From contig CAJUTH010000002.1 in assembly GCA_910589275.1 (NCBI GenBank), forward strand, positions 93,978 to 157,977: 64,000 bases of DNA, in the 5' to 3' direction. Under the pieces are notes generated by a model that did not search any database, had not been told where the DNA came from, and was given only the letters and a program-made list of their open reading frames with translations. The translations under genes and the position numbers were made by a program. Below, in pieces: positions 34,456 to 44,307 of this stretch (within the stretch, counting starts at the first letter, position 1; the number at the start of each line of letters is the position of its first letter). Source of the DNA: an uncultured Dorea sp. Lineage in GTDB: Bacteria; Bacillota; Clostridia; Lachnospirales; Lachnospiraceae.

Positions 34456-35754
34456 ATGAAAAGGAAATTTATCAGCGTATTGTTGTGCGCGGCAATGGTC
34501 ATGACTATGCTTGCTGGCTGCGGCGGTGGCGGTTCTACAGAGGGCGGCTCCGATGACGGCGGTTCTGGAGACGGGGTTACATTGGATATTATCATCTCTC
34601 AGTACGGTAACTACACTCAGGATTGGTGGACGGAGTTTGAGAAGAACTTTGAGGAAGCAAATGAAGGGATTGATTTGAATATTGAGATCGTTTCATGGAA
34701 TGATATCTATAGCGTTGTCAATACGCGTATTTCCAGCAACGAGCAGCCGGATATCCTGAACATCAGTGGTTTTGCTGATTATGTGGCGGATGATCTGCTG
34801 ATGCCTGCAGAGGATTATGTATCCGATGATCTGAAGGCTAATTTCATTCCGAGTTTCTGGGAGTCGAACGATATGGACGGAACCATCTGGGCTATTCCGA
34901 TCCTTGCATCCTGCCGTGCTATGTTCTGCAATATGGAACTGTTAAAGAAGGCAGGAGTAGAGAACCCGCCGACAACATGGGACGAAGTGCTTGAAGCCTG
35001 CAAAGCAGTGCAGGAGGAATACGGCAGCGACATCGTTCCGTGGGGACTTGACATTTCCACAGACGAAGGTCAGGCGGCGTTTGCTTACTACACATGGAAC
35101 TTCGGCGGCGGATTTGTGAATGAGGATGGAGACTGGGATCTGAACAGCGAAGAAAACGTAAAAGCTGTTGAATTTATTAAACAGCTCTATGAGGCTAAAG
35201 TCTGCAACTCTGCACCGTTTACTGACACGCGTTATCCACTTCAGGATGCATTCAGTGCGGGAACTCTTGCGATGATGATTGGGCCGATGAATATGGTTGC
35301 GTCTGACTCAGAGGTAGATTATGTTGTAGCAGACCTTCCGGGCGAGAAGGTTCCGCTTGGCGTATGCGATCAGTTGATGGCATTCAAGGACGAGGAAGCC
35401 GGCGAAGCCCGTACAGAAGCGATTACGAAGTTCTTCGACGCATTCTATGAGTGTGAGACCTACTCAGATTACATGGTATACGAAGGATTCCTGCCAGCAA
35501 CACAGGATGCATCTGACAATCTTGCAGCAAATGCTGAGAAGTACAAAATCGGCGGTTCTGACGACGCTACCGGCGATAGCGAGTACTTTAAGACATTCTG
35601 CGCGGTACTTCCGACCTGCCAGTTCTATCCAATGCAGAAGGCAGAGTGGATGGATGTAAGAAACGGCGTTATCGATGTAGAACAGCAGGTGTGCGAGGGA
35701 ACATCCAGCGCGCAGGAGGCGCTTGATAAACTTCAGGAATCTGTTGCAAAATAA
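34456..35754 (+). CDS. Sugar ABC transporter substrate-binding lipoprotein
   Basis: 432 residues from ATG 34456 with AAGGAGG upstream. Signal peptide with LAGCGGG lipobox, an Asp/Gly/Ser linker, and the extracellular solute-binding family 1 fold: NEQPDILNISGFADYV, IWAIPILASCRAMFCN and PPTTWDEVLEACKAV. It is the receptor for the two permeases that follow. Location next to nagB suggests an amino sugar or a glycan containing one. Confidence 0.9.
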   Translation: MKRKFISVLLCAAMVMTMLAGCGGGGSTEGGSDDGGSGDGVTLDIIISQYGNYTQDWWTEFEKNFEEANEGIDLNIEIVSWNDIYSVVNTRISSNEQPDILNISGFADYVADDLLMPAEDYVSDDLKANFIPSFWESNDMDGTIWAIPILASCRAMFCNMELLKKAGVENPPTTWDEVLEACKAVQEEYGSDIVPWGLDISTDEGQAAFAYYTWNFGGGFVNEDGDWDLNSEENVKAVEFIKQLYEAKVCNSAPFTDTRYPLQDAFSAGTLAMMIGPMNMVASDSEVDYVVADLPGEKVPLGVCDQLMAFKDEEAGEARTEAITKFFDAFYECETYSDYMVYEGFLPATQDASDNLAANAEKYKIGGSDDATGDSEYFKTFCAVLPTCQFYPMQKAEWMDVRNGVIDVEQQVCEGTSSAQEALDKLQESVAK

Positions 35755-35777
35755 TAAGATTTCATTAGGTATTATTT

Positions 35778-35815
35778 GAGGGGCCGATGAGTTTTAAGTC
35801 GGCCCTCTCTTTTTA
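35778..35815 (+). terminator. Terminator or attenuator after the receptor gene
   Basis: GAGGGGCCGA (35778-35787) pairs with TCGGCCCTCTC (35799-35809), then TTTTT. It lies inside the operon and would keep permease levels below receptor levels. Confidence 0.85.
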
Positions 35816-35923
35816 TCGGCTGACGCGGAAAGGGTGAGCCTTGCGCGGCAGTTTGTACAGGTCCGTGCGGTCAGGTGCGCGGGCCATAGGAGAAAGAAAA
35901 AAGTTATCTAAGGAGGCGTGGCG

Positions 35924-36808
35924 ATGAAGAAAAAGACGCTGACGGCTGTTCAGCCATATGTCTGGTTACTGCCAAGTGTTGTGCTAATGGTGGGTATGAT
36001 CTTGATCCCGATTATCTCGGTGTTTAAGATATCATTTTCCGAAGTTGGCCGGAGCGGTTTGGTAAGAGGGTTGAACGGCGTCCAGAATTATCTGGATATT
36101 TTTGATGAGCCGGTATTCTGGCATACGCTGCAGAATACAGTTGTCTGGACAGTAGTGGTCGTGGGAGTATCTACTATTTTTGGATTTATTCTGGCGATGG
36201 TGCTGAACCAGGATTTCCGCGGACGTAAGTTTGTCCGTGCAGTTGTTATTTTCCCATGGGCGACAGCCCTTGTTATCCAGTCGGTTATCTGGAAATATAT
36301 TATCAATGCCGACTATGGTTCGCTCAATATTCTTTTGAAGAAAATCGGGTTGATCAAAGGTTTTATCAACTGGACGGAGACGGCGAACTCGATGTTTGGA
36401 TGGGAATGCTGGGTAGGTATTTTTGTTACGTTCCCGTTTGTTACGTTTTGTGTACTGTCTGGCTTGCAGAGCATAGACACGTCGCTGTATGAGTCTGCGG
36501 CGGTGGACGGCGCCAGCTTCTGGCAGAAGCATTTTAAGATTACCTTGCCGCTTGTAGCTCCGAGTCTGACGGTTTCTACAGTGCTGAATATTATTTATGT
36601 GTTTAACTCGTTCCCAATCGTGTGGACGATTTCCAAGGGAGCTCCGGCTGATCAGACACATACGCTTGTTACTTATTTGTACCAACTGTCATTTACGGAT
36701 GGAAAAGGCGGTCACGCTGCGGCTGTATCCGTAATCGGTTTCGTGGTTTTAGCGGTTTGTGCCAGCATTTATATGATCCTGTCACTGCGCGGAGAGGAGG
36801 AGAGTTAA
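35924..36808 (+). CDS. Sugar ABC transporter permease (MalF-type)
   Basis: 294 residues from ATG 35924 with AGGAGG 7 bases upstream; a GTG at 35918 is too close to that site. Six membrane segments and the EAA loop ESAAVDGASFWQKHFKITLP, which contacts the ATPase. Pairs with the next gene. No ATPase gene is present nearby, so a shared MsmK-like ATPase elsewhere is implied. Confidence 0.92.
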   Translation: MKKKTLTAVQPYVWLLPSVVLMVGMILIPIISVFKISFSEVGRSGLVRGLNGVQNYLDIFDEPVFWHTLQNTVVWTVVVVGVSTIFGFILAMVLNQDFRGRKFVRAVVIFPWATALVIQSVIWKYIINADYGSLNILLKKIGLIKGFINWTETANSMFGWECWVGIFVTFPFVTFCVLSGLQSIDTSLYESAAVDGASFWQKHFKITLPLVAPSLTVSTVLNIIYVFNSFPIVWTISKGAPADQTHTLVTYLYQLSFTDGKGGHAAAVSVIGFVVLAVCASIYMILSLRGEEES

Positions 36809-37642
36809 ATGACATCAAGAAGAAAACCATGGCAGACGGCGCTTCTGTATGCGTTTGTAGTTGTTCTCTGCGTTGTTATCCTGTATCCGTATTTTGTAAT
36901 GTTTATTACAGCGCTTAAGGATAAGAAAGAGATGTATGCAATCGACCATATTCTGCCGGAGGTGTGGCGATGGTCAAACTTTGCCGAGATATGGAGCGCA
37001 GCGCCGGTATTTAAGTATTTGATCAATTCTCTGACGGTCGCGGGAGGCGCGACGCTGCTTGCTATTGTATGCGGGATCCCGGCGGCATATGCTCTTGCCC
37101 GTATGAGATTTAAAGGAAAAGGCATTTTCATGGGCGCTGTAATTATGAGCCAGATGTTTTCGCCGGTAGTACTTTTGGTTGGTATTTACCGGATGATGGT
37201 TAATATCCATTTAAATAATACAATACTGGGCTTGATTCTTTTGAATGCGGCGTTCAACCAAGCATTTGCAATCTGGCTGCTGCGCGGGACATTTGTGGGA
37301 ATTTCTCCGGAGATGGAGCAGGCAGCCAAGATCGACGGGTGCGGGACAGTGAAGGCGCTGATTAAGGTGCTGCTTCCGATGGCGGCGCCGGGTATTATTA
37401 CTACGCTGATTTTCGTATTTATCAATGCGTGGAATGAATATACGATTGCGCTGACGTTGATTTCCACAGATATACTGAAGCCGATGACAGTCGGTATTAA
37501 TGTATTCTATGGATTCAACTTTATCCAGTGGCAGTATTTGTTTGCAACATCGCTGTTTGCGACTCTTCCGGTAGTTGCTTTGTTCCTTATGATTGAGAAA
37601 CATCTGGTTGCGGGATTGACATCCGGCGGTGTGAAGGGATAG
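36809..37642 (+). CDS. Sugar ABC transporter permease (MalG-type)
   Basis: 277 residues, six membrane segments, EAA loop EMEQAAKIDGCGTVKALIKV and a typical C-terminal KHLVAGLTSGGVKG. Starts directly after the previous stop. Last gene of the first sugar ABC operon, followed by a strong terminator. Confidence 0.92.
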   Translation: MTSRRKPWQTALLYAFVVVLCVVILYPYFVMFITALKDKKEMYAIDHILPEVWRWSNFAEIWSAAPVFKYLINSLTVAGGATLLAIVCGIPAAYALARMRFKGKGIFMGAVIMSQMFSPVVLLVGIYRMMVNIHLNNTILGLILLNAAFNQAFAIWLLRGTFVGISPEMEQAAKIDGCGTVKALIKVLLPMAAPGIITTLIFVFINAWNEYTIALTLISTDILKPMTVGINVFYGFNFIQWQYLFATSLFATLPVVALFLMIEKHLVAGLTSGGVKG

Positions 37643-37692
37643 ACGATTCATACGTATGCGGCATAGAATAAAAGATTACGGTGGATAAGTAA

Positions 37693-37735
37693 AAGAGCAT
37701 CTCAAAAGCCGGGGGGAGGCTTGAGAGATGCTCTT
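37693..37735 (+). terminator. Rho-independent terminator
   Basis: A long near-perfect stem of about 18 bp (37693-37710 with 37718-37735) around a G-rich loop, followed by a weak T run. Confidence 0.85.
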
Positions 37736-37835
37736 GTTCTATTTGCGGGTATCATGTTGTATAAGATGATACCCTGCCAGGAGTATGCATCGTAATGTAA
37801 TATCTATTATATGCGATTTCAAGGAAAAAAGCGTG

Positions 37836-37865
37836 TCACAATTCGCACAAAAATTTGCACAATCA
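37836..37865 (-). promoter_or_regulatory. Candidate AraC-type operator upstream of nagB
   Basis: Read on the minus strand, TTGTGC, TTGTGC and TTGTGA follow one another within 30 bases, with spacers of six and three bases. The same hexamers recur before the genes at 38852 and 44371. A possible promoter follows nearer nagB (TTGCCT, 17 bases, TACATT). Confidence 0.5.
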
Positions 37866-37963
37866 GTCATTTTGTTTTGGCCGATATTGCCTTAAAAAAT
37901 GGATTTTGTTACATTAATTTTAAGAAAATAGACAAGAAAATTTTGTCAAGGAGGAAATACTTT

Positions 37964-38692
37964 ATGAAAATTTGTAAAGCGTCAGATTATAAGGAAATGA
38001 GCAGAAAAGCAGCAAAGTTAATCGCGGCTCAGGTTATGATGAAGCCGGATTGTGTATTAGGGCTGGCAACTGGTTCTACGCCGATTGGTCTCTATAAATA
38101 TCTGGTAAAGTGGTATCGGAAAGGCGATTTGGACTTTTCCGAGGTTGTAACTGTGAACTTGGACGAGTATAAGGGGCTGCCAAAGACGAATAATCAGAGT
38201 TATGATTATTTTATGCGCGATAATTTGTTTGACAAAATCAATATTGAGGCTTCCAATATTTATCTGCCTGACGGTCTGGCAGAGGACAGTGAAGCAGAAT
38301 GTGAGAGATATGAGAATTTAATTCAGAAGCTGGGAGGAATTGATCTGCAGCTTCTCGGTATGGGACACAATGGGCATATTGGATTTAACGAGCCGGGAAA
38401 AGCGTTTGATCTTGCTACCCATTGCGTAGATCTGCAGGAGAGTACAATTGAGGCGAATAAACGTTTCTTTGCATCGGCGGACGAAGTGCCGAGGCAGGCG
38501 TATAGTATGGGAATTGGAACGATTATGAAAGCAAGAAAGATATTGCTTATCGTAAGTGGAAAGGATAAGGCGGAGACGCTTAAAAAGGCGCTTTATGGAC
38601 CGATTACCCCGAAGGTGCCCGCTTCCATTCTTCAGATGCATCCGGATGTGACGGTGGTGGCAGACGCGGCGGCATTGTCTGAGATGGAGTAG
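37964..38692 (+). CDS. nagB: Glucosamine-6-phosphate deaminase
   Basis: 242 residues from ATG 37964 with AAGGAGG upstream; a longer in-frame reading to 37811 lacks a ribosome site. LGLATGSTPIGLY, VTVNLDEYKGL with the catalytic aspartate, GMGHNGHIGFNEPG and AYSMGIGTIMKARKI are NagB motifs. It converts glucosamine-6-phosphate to fructose-6-phosphate and ammonia. Its NagA partner is at 45479, and two importers and a kinase lie between them. Confidence 0.95.
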   Translation: MKICKASDYKEMSRKAAKLIAAQVMMKPDCVLGLATGSTPIGLYKYLVKWYRKGDLDFSEVVTVNLDEYKGLPKTNNQSYDYFMRDNLFDKINIEASNIYLPDGLAEDSEAECERYENLIQKLGGIDLQLLGMGHNGHIGFNEPGKAFDLATHCVDLQESTIEANKRFFASADEVPRQAYSMGIGTIMKARKILLIVSGKDKAETLKKALYGPITPKVPASILQMHPDVTVVADAAALSEME

Positions 38693-38794
38693 TATGCAGT
38701 ATACATACTGCACAAATAGGAAAATGCAGTTTATTGAAAAATGATTAAAAGAGTGCAGATAGTGTAAATTTAGAGCCGAATCAGACAAAGAATT

Positions 38795-38810
38795 TTGTGC
38801 AAAATTGTGA
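38795..38810 (+). promoter_or_regulatory. Candidate AraC-type operator TTGTGC-N4-TTGTGA
   Basis: Direct repeat with a 10-base period, 42 bases before the second receptor gene's start. The same arrangement occurs at 44308-44323. Confidence 0.5.
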
Positions 38811-38851
38811 GACAATAGTGAAAACAGAATTATAAAAAAGGAGGACGAATT

Positions 38852-40186
38852 ATGAAAAAAAGAAATCGTATTCTTTCGATGCTGCTTTGTACGGCGATGC
38901 TGGCTGGGCTTACAGCTTGCGGAGGCGGCGGAGACTCGAAGGATGCAGGAGAAGAAGGCGGCGGCGATAAGATTAAGCTGACGTTCTCCACATCAGTATA
39001 TGTGGAAGAACCGCATCAGAAAGCGATCGACAATCTACTTGCTGCTTACAATGAGAAGAATCCGGACGTAGAGATCGAAGTTCTTGGAGCAGGCTGGGAT
39101 GGATACTGGGATAATATTACCAACGAGATCGTATCTGGAACGGCAAGCGATATGATCCAGGTATATCCGGAGAACATTTCCACCTATCATGCACTGAAAG
39201 AGGGCGGCACTTTTGTGAACTTGGACGAGTATATGAGCGACGAACTCAAGGGCAAGCTTTCCGGCCAGGATATGTGTGTGGTTGACGGTGAGACGCTGGC
39301 GATCTCAAGCTATGCATGGGGAACCACCGGTATTTTCTATCGTAAGTCTATGCTGAAAGAGAAAGAGATTGATCCAGAATCAATCAAGACTCTGGATGAT
39401 TTCAGGGATGCATGCCTAAAATTTACGGAAGACGGCGGCTATGCGACGGCTGCAGTATCCGGAACGCATTCATTTACCATCAGCGAGTGGAGCCGTCTGA
39501 TCGCAAGGCCGGTTTCCGGCGGACTGTATTTTACAGACGACGCTGCAGGCCCTTATGATGCAGAACATGTGAATGTTAACAGCGAGGGCAATGTATGGGC
39601 TGCTCAGTGGTGGCAGGATTTTATCCTGAAGGATAAGGCGGCTACTCTGGTAACGGATAAGAGCGATACCCGTGAGATGTTCTGGAACGGCGAGATCCCA
39701 TTCTGTATGGACGGTCCATGGTTCGTAGGCATGACCAGCGATGATATATTAGATGATGTGGGCATCATTGCACAGCCGGATATCGTATTTAACGGTGAGA
39801 CCTATAAGCCGAATCCGACCAACTATCCGCTGGTTACGATGATCAATAAGGACTGCGAGCATCCGGACGAGGCTTATGCGTTCCTTGAGTGGATGACTAC
39901 CGACGAGGCGCAGGCAATCATTGCTGACTGCGGCATGATTCCAAGTAATACGGATTATTCAACCAGCGAGGAATATATTGCAAATCATGAGCTGGAATAT
40001 GCAATCGTTGACTTTATGCAGAATAATTATACAGAACTGATTGCAGATCCTAACATCCCGGAACTGGGAGAGATTTCTCAGATCATGCTGGATGCGGGAC
40101 AGAAGATGTTCTCAGATCAGGCAGCAGATGTTCAGACCGAGATGGACGACGCTCAGAAGAAGATTGAAGAGGTTATGGGAAAATAG
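38852..40186 (+). CDS. Sugar ABC transporter substrate-binding lipoprotein
   Basis: 444 residues with AAGGAGG upstream. Lipobox LTACGGG, then a solute-binding family 1 fold: LTFSTSVYVEEPHQKAIDN, SGTASDMIQVYPENIS and the aromatic-rich WAAQWWQDF and CMDGPWFVG, which suit sugar stacking. Receptor for permeases at 40321 and 41220. The AraC regulator, N-acetylhexosamine kinase and nagA nearby point to an N-acetylhexosamine-containing glycan, although the ligand is not proven. Confidence 0.9.
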   Translation: MKKRNRILSMLLCTAMLAGLTACGGGGDSKDAGEEGGGDKIKLTFSTSVYVEEPHQKAIDNLLAAYNEKNPDVEIEVLGAGWDGYWDNITNEIVSGTASDMIQVYPENISTYHALKEGGTFVNLDEYMSDELKGKLSGQDMCVVDGETLAISSYAWGTTGIFYRKSMLKEKEIDPESIKTLDDFRDACLKFTEDGGYATAAVSGTHSFTISEWSRLIARPVSGGLYFTDDAAGPYDAEHVNVNSEGNVWAAQWWQDFILKDKAATLVTDKSDTREMFWNGEIPFCMDGPWFVGMTSDDILDDVGIIAQPDIVFNGETYKPNPTNYPLVTMINKDCEHPDEAYAFLEWMTTDEAQAIIADCGMIPSNTDYSTSEEYIANHELEYAIVDFMQNNYTELIADPNIPELGEISQIMLDAGQKMFSDQAADVQTEMDDAQKKIEEVMGK

Positions 40187-40244
40187 ACAAAGTAATAATT
40201 TGTTTATGAATTTAAAAGGATTTTATATAAATTGAGAGGTTTTT

Positions 40245-40274
40245 GCAAGAATGCCAGGTATCTGGCATTCTTGC
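40245..40274 (+). terminator. Intraoperon terminator/attenuator
   Basis: A perfect 13-bp stem (40245-40257 with 40262-40274) with a 4-base loop and no good T run after it. As in the first ABC operon, it separates the receptor from the permeases. Confidence 0.8.
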
Positions 40275-40320
40275 ATATAAAGACAAGTTGGAAATATTTG
40301 CTTCAGGGGGTGCTTGAGAT

Positions 40321-41220
40321 ATGGGAAAGAAGAAAAATTTAAAAAAGAATATGGAACCATACTTATTTCTTGCACCGTTATTGTTGATATTGCTGGTATT
40401 TCTTTTAGTTCCGATTGTGAAGGCGGCGGCTATGAGCTTTCAGTATTACTATATTGTAAGACCGTCCTCGGATGGACACTATTTTGTAGGACTGGAGAAT
40501 TATCAGAATCTGTTGTCGGATGAGAATTTTTACAATTCTGTAAAGGTAACAGTAATCTATATTCTGGTAACGGTAATTGGAAGATATGTGCTTGGTTTTT
40601 TGTCGGCGTTATTACTTAATACACAGTTTAAAGGGAGAGGATTAGCGAGAGCACTTGTGATTATCCCATGGGCGGTTCCTGAAGTCGTAGCTTGTCTGGT
40701 CTGGATGCTGATGTATGACAGAGATTACGGTATCATTAACTTTCTGTTGAATAATGCGGGAATTCTGTCGCAGAACATTGCTTTTCTTCAGGATGTGAAG
40801 GTTGCCCTGCCTGCGGCTATGGTAGTTAATATTTGGAAGGGATTTCCATTCGTGGCCATCATGCTTCTGGCAGGCATGCAGAGCATATCGGAGGATTTGT
40901 TTGAGGCGGCGGATATTGACGGGGCGTCATGGATCCAGAAGGTACGCTATATTGTGATTCCCGGCATCAAGTCCGTGTCGACGGTAGTTTTCCTGCTGTT
41001 GGTGATTTGGACCATCAAGGATTACGCCATTGCGTATGTCTTGGCGAAGGGCGGTCCCTCCAGAGCGACGGAGATTTTAACAATCTTTATTCAGCAGACG
41101 GCGTTTAAGACCTTTGATTTCGGAAAAGCAGCCGCGGCGGGTATGCTGATGCTTTTGGTATCGCTGGTATTTACCTTCTTCTACTTTAAGGCGGTTAACA
41201 GAGGGGAGGAGGATGTATAA
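40321..41220 (+). CDS. Sugar ABC transporter permease (MalF-type)
   Basis: 299 residues, six membrane segments, EAA loop LFEAADIDGASWIQKVRYI. A GGGGGTG precedes the ATG. Overlaps the next permease gene by one base (TAATG). Channel half for the receptor at 38852. Confidence 0.92.
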   Translation: MGKKKNLKKNMEPYLFLAPLLLILLVFLLVPIVKAAAMSFQYYYIVRPSSDGHYFVGLENYQNLLSDENFYNSVKVTVIYILVTVIGRYVLGFLSALLLNTQFKGRGLARALVIIPWAVPEVVACLVWMLMYDRDYGIINFLLNNAGILSQNIAFLQDVKVALPAAMVVNIWKGFPFVAIMLLAGMQSISEDLFEAADIDGASWIQKVRYIVIPGIKSVSTVVFLLLVIWTIKDYAIAYVLAKGGPSRATEILTIFIQQTAFKTFDFGKAAAAGMLMLLVSLVFTFFYFKAVNRGEEDV

Positions 41221-42062
41221 TGAAGACAAGAAAGACAGGAAAAGCTATAACGATTATACTGACAATCATTGTATGTATCTTTGCATTATTTCCCTTTGTA
41301 TGGATGATTTCCACATCTCTTAAGACGAATTCAGAGATATATACTGCAGCGCCTACGTTTGTGCCAAAAGAACCGACAGCGGCCGGGTATGTCAACATGT
41401 TTACAACAGAGACCTCTACGTTTGACTTTAAACAGTGGGCGGCGAACAGCATATTTGTTGCATTCCTTACGACAGCGTTTTCTATGGTTATTGCCGTGCT
41501 TGGCGGATATGGCATTTCTAGATACCGGTTTAGGGGACGGGGCGCATTGTCCTATATTGTGCTAACCACGCAGGTGCTTCCGGGATCGCTTCTGATGATT
41601 CCTTTGTACATTATTATGGGTAATTTTAACCTGCTGGATACAAAGACAGGATTGATGCTTGCTTACGTAACCTTTACGGTGCCGTTTTGTACTTGGATGA
41701 TGAAGGGCTTTTTTGACTCGATTCCCATATCATTGGAAGAAGCCGCAAGAGTGGACGGCGCGGGGACTTTCCGCTGCTTTGCCACGGTGGTTCTTCCATT
41801 GACAACGCCGGGACTGGTATCTACTGGATTGTTTGCCTTTATCAACGGCTGGAACGAGTATCTGTTTGCCAGCTCATTTATGCAGAGTTATGGGAACTGG
41901 ACGCTTCCGGTAGGTATTGCAAGCTTTAAAGGACAGTATGCAACAGATTGGGGAACGCTGATGGCTGGGTCGGTTTTGATTACGATTCCGGTTGTGATTT
42001 TGTTCCTGTGTCTGCAGAAACATCTGGTAGGAGGAATGACGGCGGGAGCTGTTAAGCAGTAA
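41220..42062 (+). CDS. Sugar ABC transporter permease (MalG-type)
   Basis: 280 residues, six membrane segments, EAA loop LEEAARVDGAGTFRCFATV, and a C-terminal KHLVGGMTAGAVKQ. The start overlaps the stop of its partner permease, with GAGGAGG just upstream. The oxidoreductase gene follows after about 80 bases. Confidence 0.92.
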   Translation: MKTRKTGKAITIILTIIVCIFALFPFVWMISTSLKTNSEIYTAAPTFVPKEPTAAGYVNMFTTETSTFDFKQWAANSIFVAFLTTAFSMVIAVLGGYGISRYRFRGRGALSYIVLTTQVLPGSLLMIPLYIIMGNFNLLDTKTGLMLAYVTFTVPFCTWMMKGFFDSIPISLEEAARVDGAGTFRCFATVVLPLTTPGLVSTGLFAFINGWNEYLFASSFMQSYGNWTLPVGIASFKGQYATDWGTLMAGSVLITIPVVILFLCLQKHLVGGMTAGAVKQ

Positions 42063-42144
42063 ATATATAGAGGACGATTAGTACCGGAGTATTTTAGCGT
42101 ACTTACTAATTGGCATGATAGAGAAAGAAAAGAGGGCGATGATT

Positions 42145-43176
42145 ATGGAACTGAAACAGATTAGGATGGGGATTGTTGGAGCCGGGACATGGGGCGCGAC
42201 ACACGCGTCGATTTATGCAGAGCATATATGCGCAGATCCGGTAGCAATCTGTGACATGAATAAAGAAAAAGCGCAGGAGATTGCGGATAAATACGGGATC
42301 CGCAAGGTATATACGGACTACAGAGAGCTGGCGGCAGACGACGAAGTAGACGCGGTAGCAATTGTAACGCCGGATTTTGCTCATGCAGATATTGCCTGTG
42401 CCATGGCGGATGCGGGGAAGGATATTTTGATCGAGAAGCCGCTTGCAACAACGAGGGAAGATGTTGACAGGATCTGTGAAGCGGTTGAGAGAAACGGTGT
42501 ACGCTGTATGGTAGATTTGCATAATAGATGGAATGCCCCGTTTAACAAGGCGAAACAAGAGATTTCATCGGGAAAGCTTGGCAAGCCGTATACAGCGTAT
42601 ATTCGTCACAGCGATGTGAAATGGGTGGCGACGGATATGCTTTCATGGGCGGCTAAGTCATCAATTCTCTGGTTCCTTGGAAGTCACAGCCTTGATTCCT
42701 TAAGATGGCTGGTAGAGTCAGAAGCGAAGAGGGTATATTCTGTTAAGAAAGAAGGACTTTTGAAAGAGCGGGGAGTTGACGTACCGGATATCTATCTGAC
42801 GACAATTGAGTTTGAGAATGGTGTGGTTGCCCATATGGAAAATGGATGGGTGACGCCCAACGGAAATAGAAATGTCAATGATTTTCTCTGCGATGTGATG
42901 TGTACGGAAGGCATGATTAAACTGAATCTTTCCGCGCACAATTTGATCGAGGAGATTACCGAGGAATCTTCTTGCGTGCCGGATATTTTGGTATCCAATA
43001 TGGTATTTGATAAATGTAAAGGGCTCTCCTATGAGAGTATCCGTGATTTTGTGGATCGTCTTGTAGATGGAAAGGAATTTAGGGTAACTCTTGAAGATTC
43101 CAGAAGAACGGCCATTGCGATACTTGCGATATTGGAATCCGCTGAAAAAGGGGTTCCGGTGGAAATTACATATTAG
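42145..43176 (+). CDS. Gfo/Idh/MocA family NAD(P)-dependent oxidoreductase
   Basis: 343 residues from ATG 42145, eight bases after AGAGGG; ATGs at 42115 and 42139 are too far from or too near that site. Rossmann motif MGIVGAGTWGATHA, the EKPLA motif (ILIEKPLATTRED) with the family lysine, and a C-terminal alpha/beta domain with SHSLDSLRWL. These enzymes oxidise sugars or use NAD transiently in glycosidase chemistry. Position between an importer and amino-sugar genes suggests it acts on the imported sugar. Confidence 0.88.
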   Translation: MELKQIRMGIVGAGTWGATHASIYAEHICADPVAICDMNKEKAQEIADKYGIRKVYTDYRELAADDEVDAVAIVTPDFAHADIACAMADAGKDILIEKPLATTREDVDRICEAVERNGVRCMVDLHNRWNAPFNKAKQEISSGKLGKPYTAYIRHSDVKWVATDMLSWAAKSSILWFLGSHSLDSLRWLVESEAKRVYSVKKEGLLKERGVDVPDIYLTTIEFENGVVAHMENGWVTPNGNRNVNDFLCDVMCTEGMIKLNLSAHNLIEEITEESSCVPDILVSNMVFDKCKGLSYESIRDFVDRLVDGKEFRVTLEDSRRTAIAILAILESAEKGVPVEITY

Positions 43177-43185
43177 AGTGAGGGA

Positions 43186-43211
43186 CGGCGCAGATGTATT
43201 AGTCTGCGCCG
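43186..43211 (+). terminator. Terminator after the oxidoreductase gene
   Basis: CGGCGCAGA (43186-43194) pairs with TCTGCGCCG (43203-43211), followed by TTATAAATTTTT. Confidence 0.75.
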
Positions 43212-43227
43212 TTATAAATTTTTCCAT

Positions 43228-43250
43228 CTGTGCGGTCCTAAGCCGCACAG
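43228..43250. terminator. Second hairpin in the convergent region
   Basis: CTGTGCGG (43228-43235) pairs with CCGCACAG (43243-43250). It lies 10 bases after the araC-type gene's stop on the minus strand and may end that transcript together with the neighbouring hairpin. Confidence 0.6.
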
Positions 43251-43259
43251 GTGAAATTT

Positions 43260-44177
43260 TTAGTCTTTGAAGTCTTGTTCGGACATTGCCTTGATGGAGG
43301 ACGCATACTCAGACGGCGTCATCCCGGTTACTTTCTTGAACTGTCTGGAAAAGTAATGGATGGACGCATAGCCAAGGGTATCTGATATCTGTGTAAAATT
43401 CATATGCTGAGTCCGGATTAATTCTTTGGCAAGGTTGATTTTCATATGTGAAAAATATTCAATGATTCCCAGACCGCATTGCTGCTTGAATATTTTCTGA
43501 AGATGCGATCTGCTTACCAGATTGTCCCGGCAGATCTGTTCAATAGTAAGCTTTGATGCAGACTGTGATTCCATATAGTCCACAACGCGGGAATAAATCT
43601 CCAAATCACTTTTTGCCTTGGTGGCTTTTGTGTTGTTGGGGGATGCTGCGATGGATGCCTTTCCTTTTGATTCATATCGGCGCGCGAGGTGAATAAGAAA
43701 TTGTTCCAGATACAGGCGGATCAACTGCTCAGAGCCAAAGGTCTCTTCTTTTTTCTGGGGCATATTCTGCAAATACGGGTCGTCAAGACGGCAGTCAAAG
43801 CAATGACGAGCTTCAATGATGATCTTGGCTAGAAGCTCCCGCTCGGCGTCGTCTACTTTTAGTACCTTTCTGCGGAAAAAATGCATGGCGCGGCTGTTGC
43901 ATTCAAAGGAAATGACAACCAGATTTGGGGCGGTATCTCCCGAGGCGCGTACGTTGTGAAATTCGTTGGGTTCGTGAAAGGCGATTTCACCTTTTTTTAA
44001 TTTGATTGCGTGAACGCCGGCGGTGATATCGATTTCTCCTTTGTCTACGCAGATAAATTCCCAGAAGTCGTGAGATTCACCTTTAAAAGAAAAGGTGTTC
44101 ATGTATTCAAAGTAATGGATACTGTATATTTTTCCAATGGAAATTGAGTCTTTCAAGTGTGTTCCGTTATATCCCAT
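43260..44177 (-). CDS. AraC-family transcriptional regulator with cupin sensor
   Basis: 305 residues. N-terminal cupin-like ligand domain (EICVDKGEIDITAG-like segment, HEPNEFHNV metal-type motif) and two C-terminal helix-turn-helix motifs (LTIEQICRDNLVSRSHLQKIF and FTQISDTLGYASIHYFSRQFKK followed by VTGMTPSEYA). Divergent from the kinase-nagA operon. It is the natural candidate to bind the TTGTGC-N4-TTGTRM repeats upstream of 38852 and 44371 and perhaps the sites before nagB. Confidence 0.92.
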   Translation of the reverse strand: MGYNGTHLKDSISIGKIYSIHYFEYMNTFSFKGESHDFWEFICVDKGEIDITAGVHAIKLKKGEIAFHEPNEFHNVRASGDTAPNLVVISFECNSRAMHFFRRKVLKVDDAERELLAKIIIEARHCFDCRLDDPYLQNMPQKKEETFGSEQLIRLYLEQFLIHLARRYESKGKASIAASPNNTKATKAKSDLEIYSRVVDYMESQSASKLTIEQICRDNLVSRSHLQKIFKQQCGLGIIEYFSHMKINLAKELIRTQHMNFTQISDTLGYASIHYFSRQFKKVTGMTPSEYASSIKAMSEQDFKD

Positions 44178-44307
44178 AAAGTGCCTCCGTATATGGCTGA
44201 AAAATACAGTTTAGCTATTTCTTACAAAGATTATAGCGCAAAATTTCAAAAGATGCAAAGGAATTAAGCGAATAGTATAAAATAATAAAATTATAATATA
44301 AAGATTT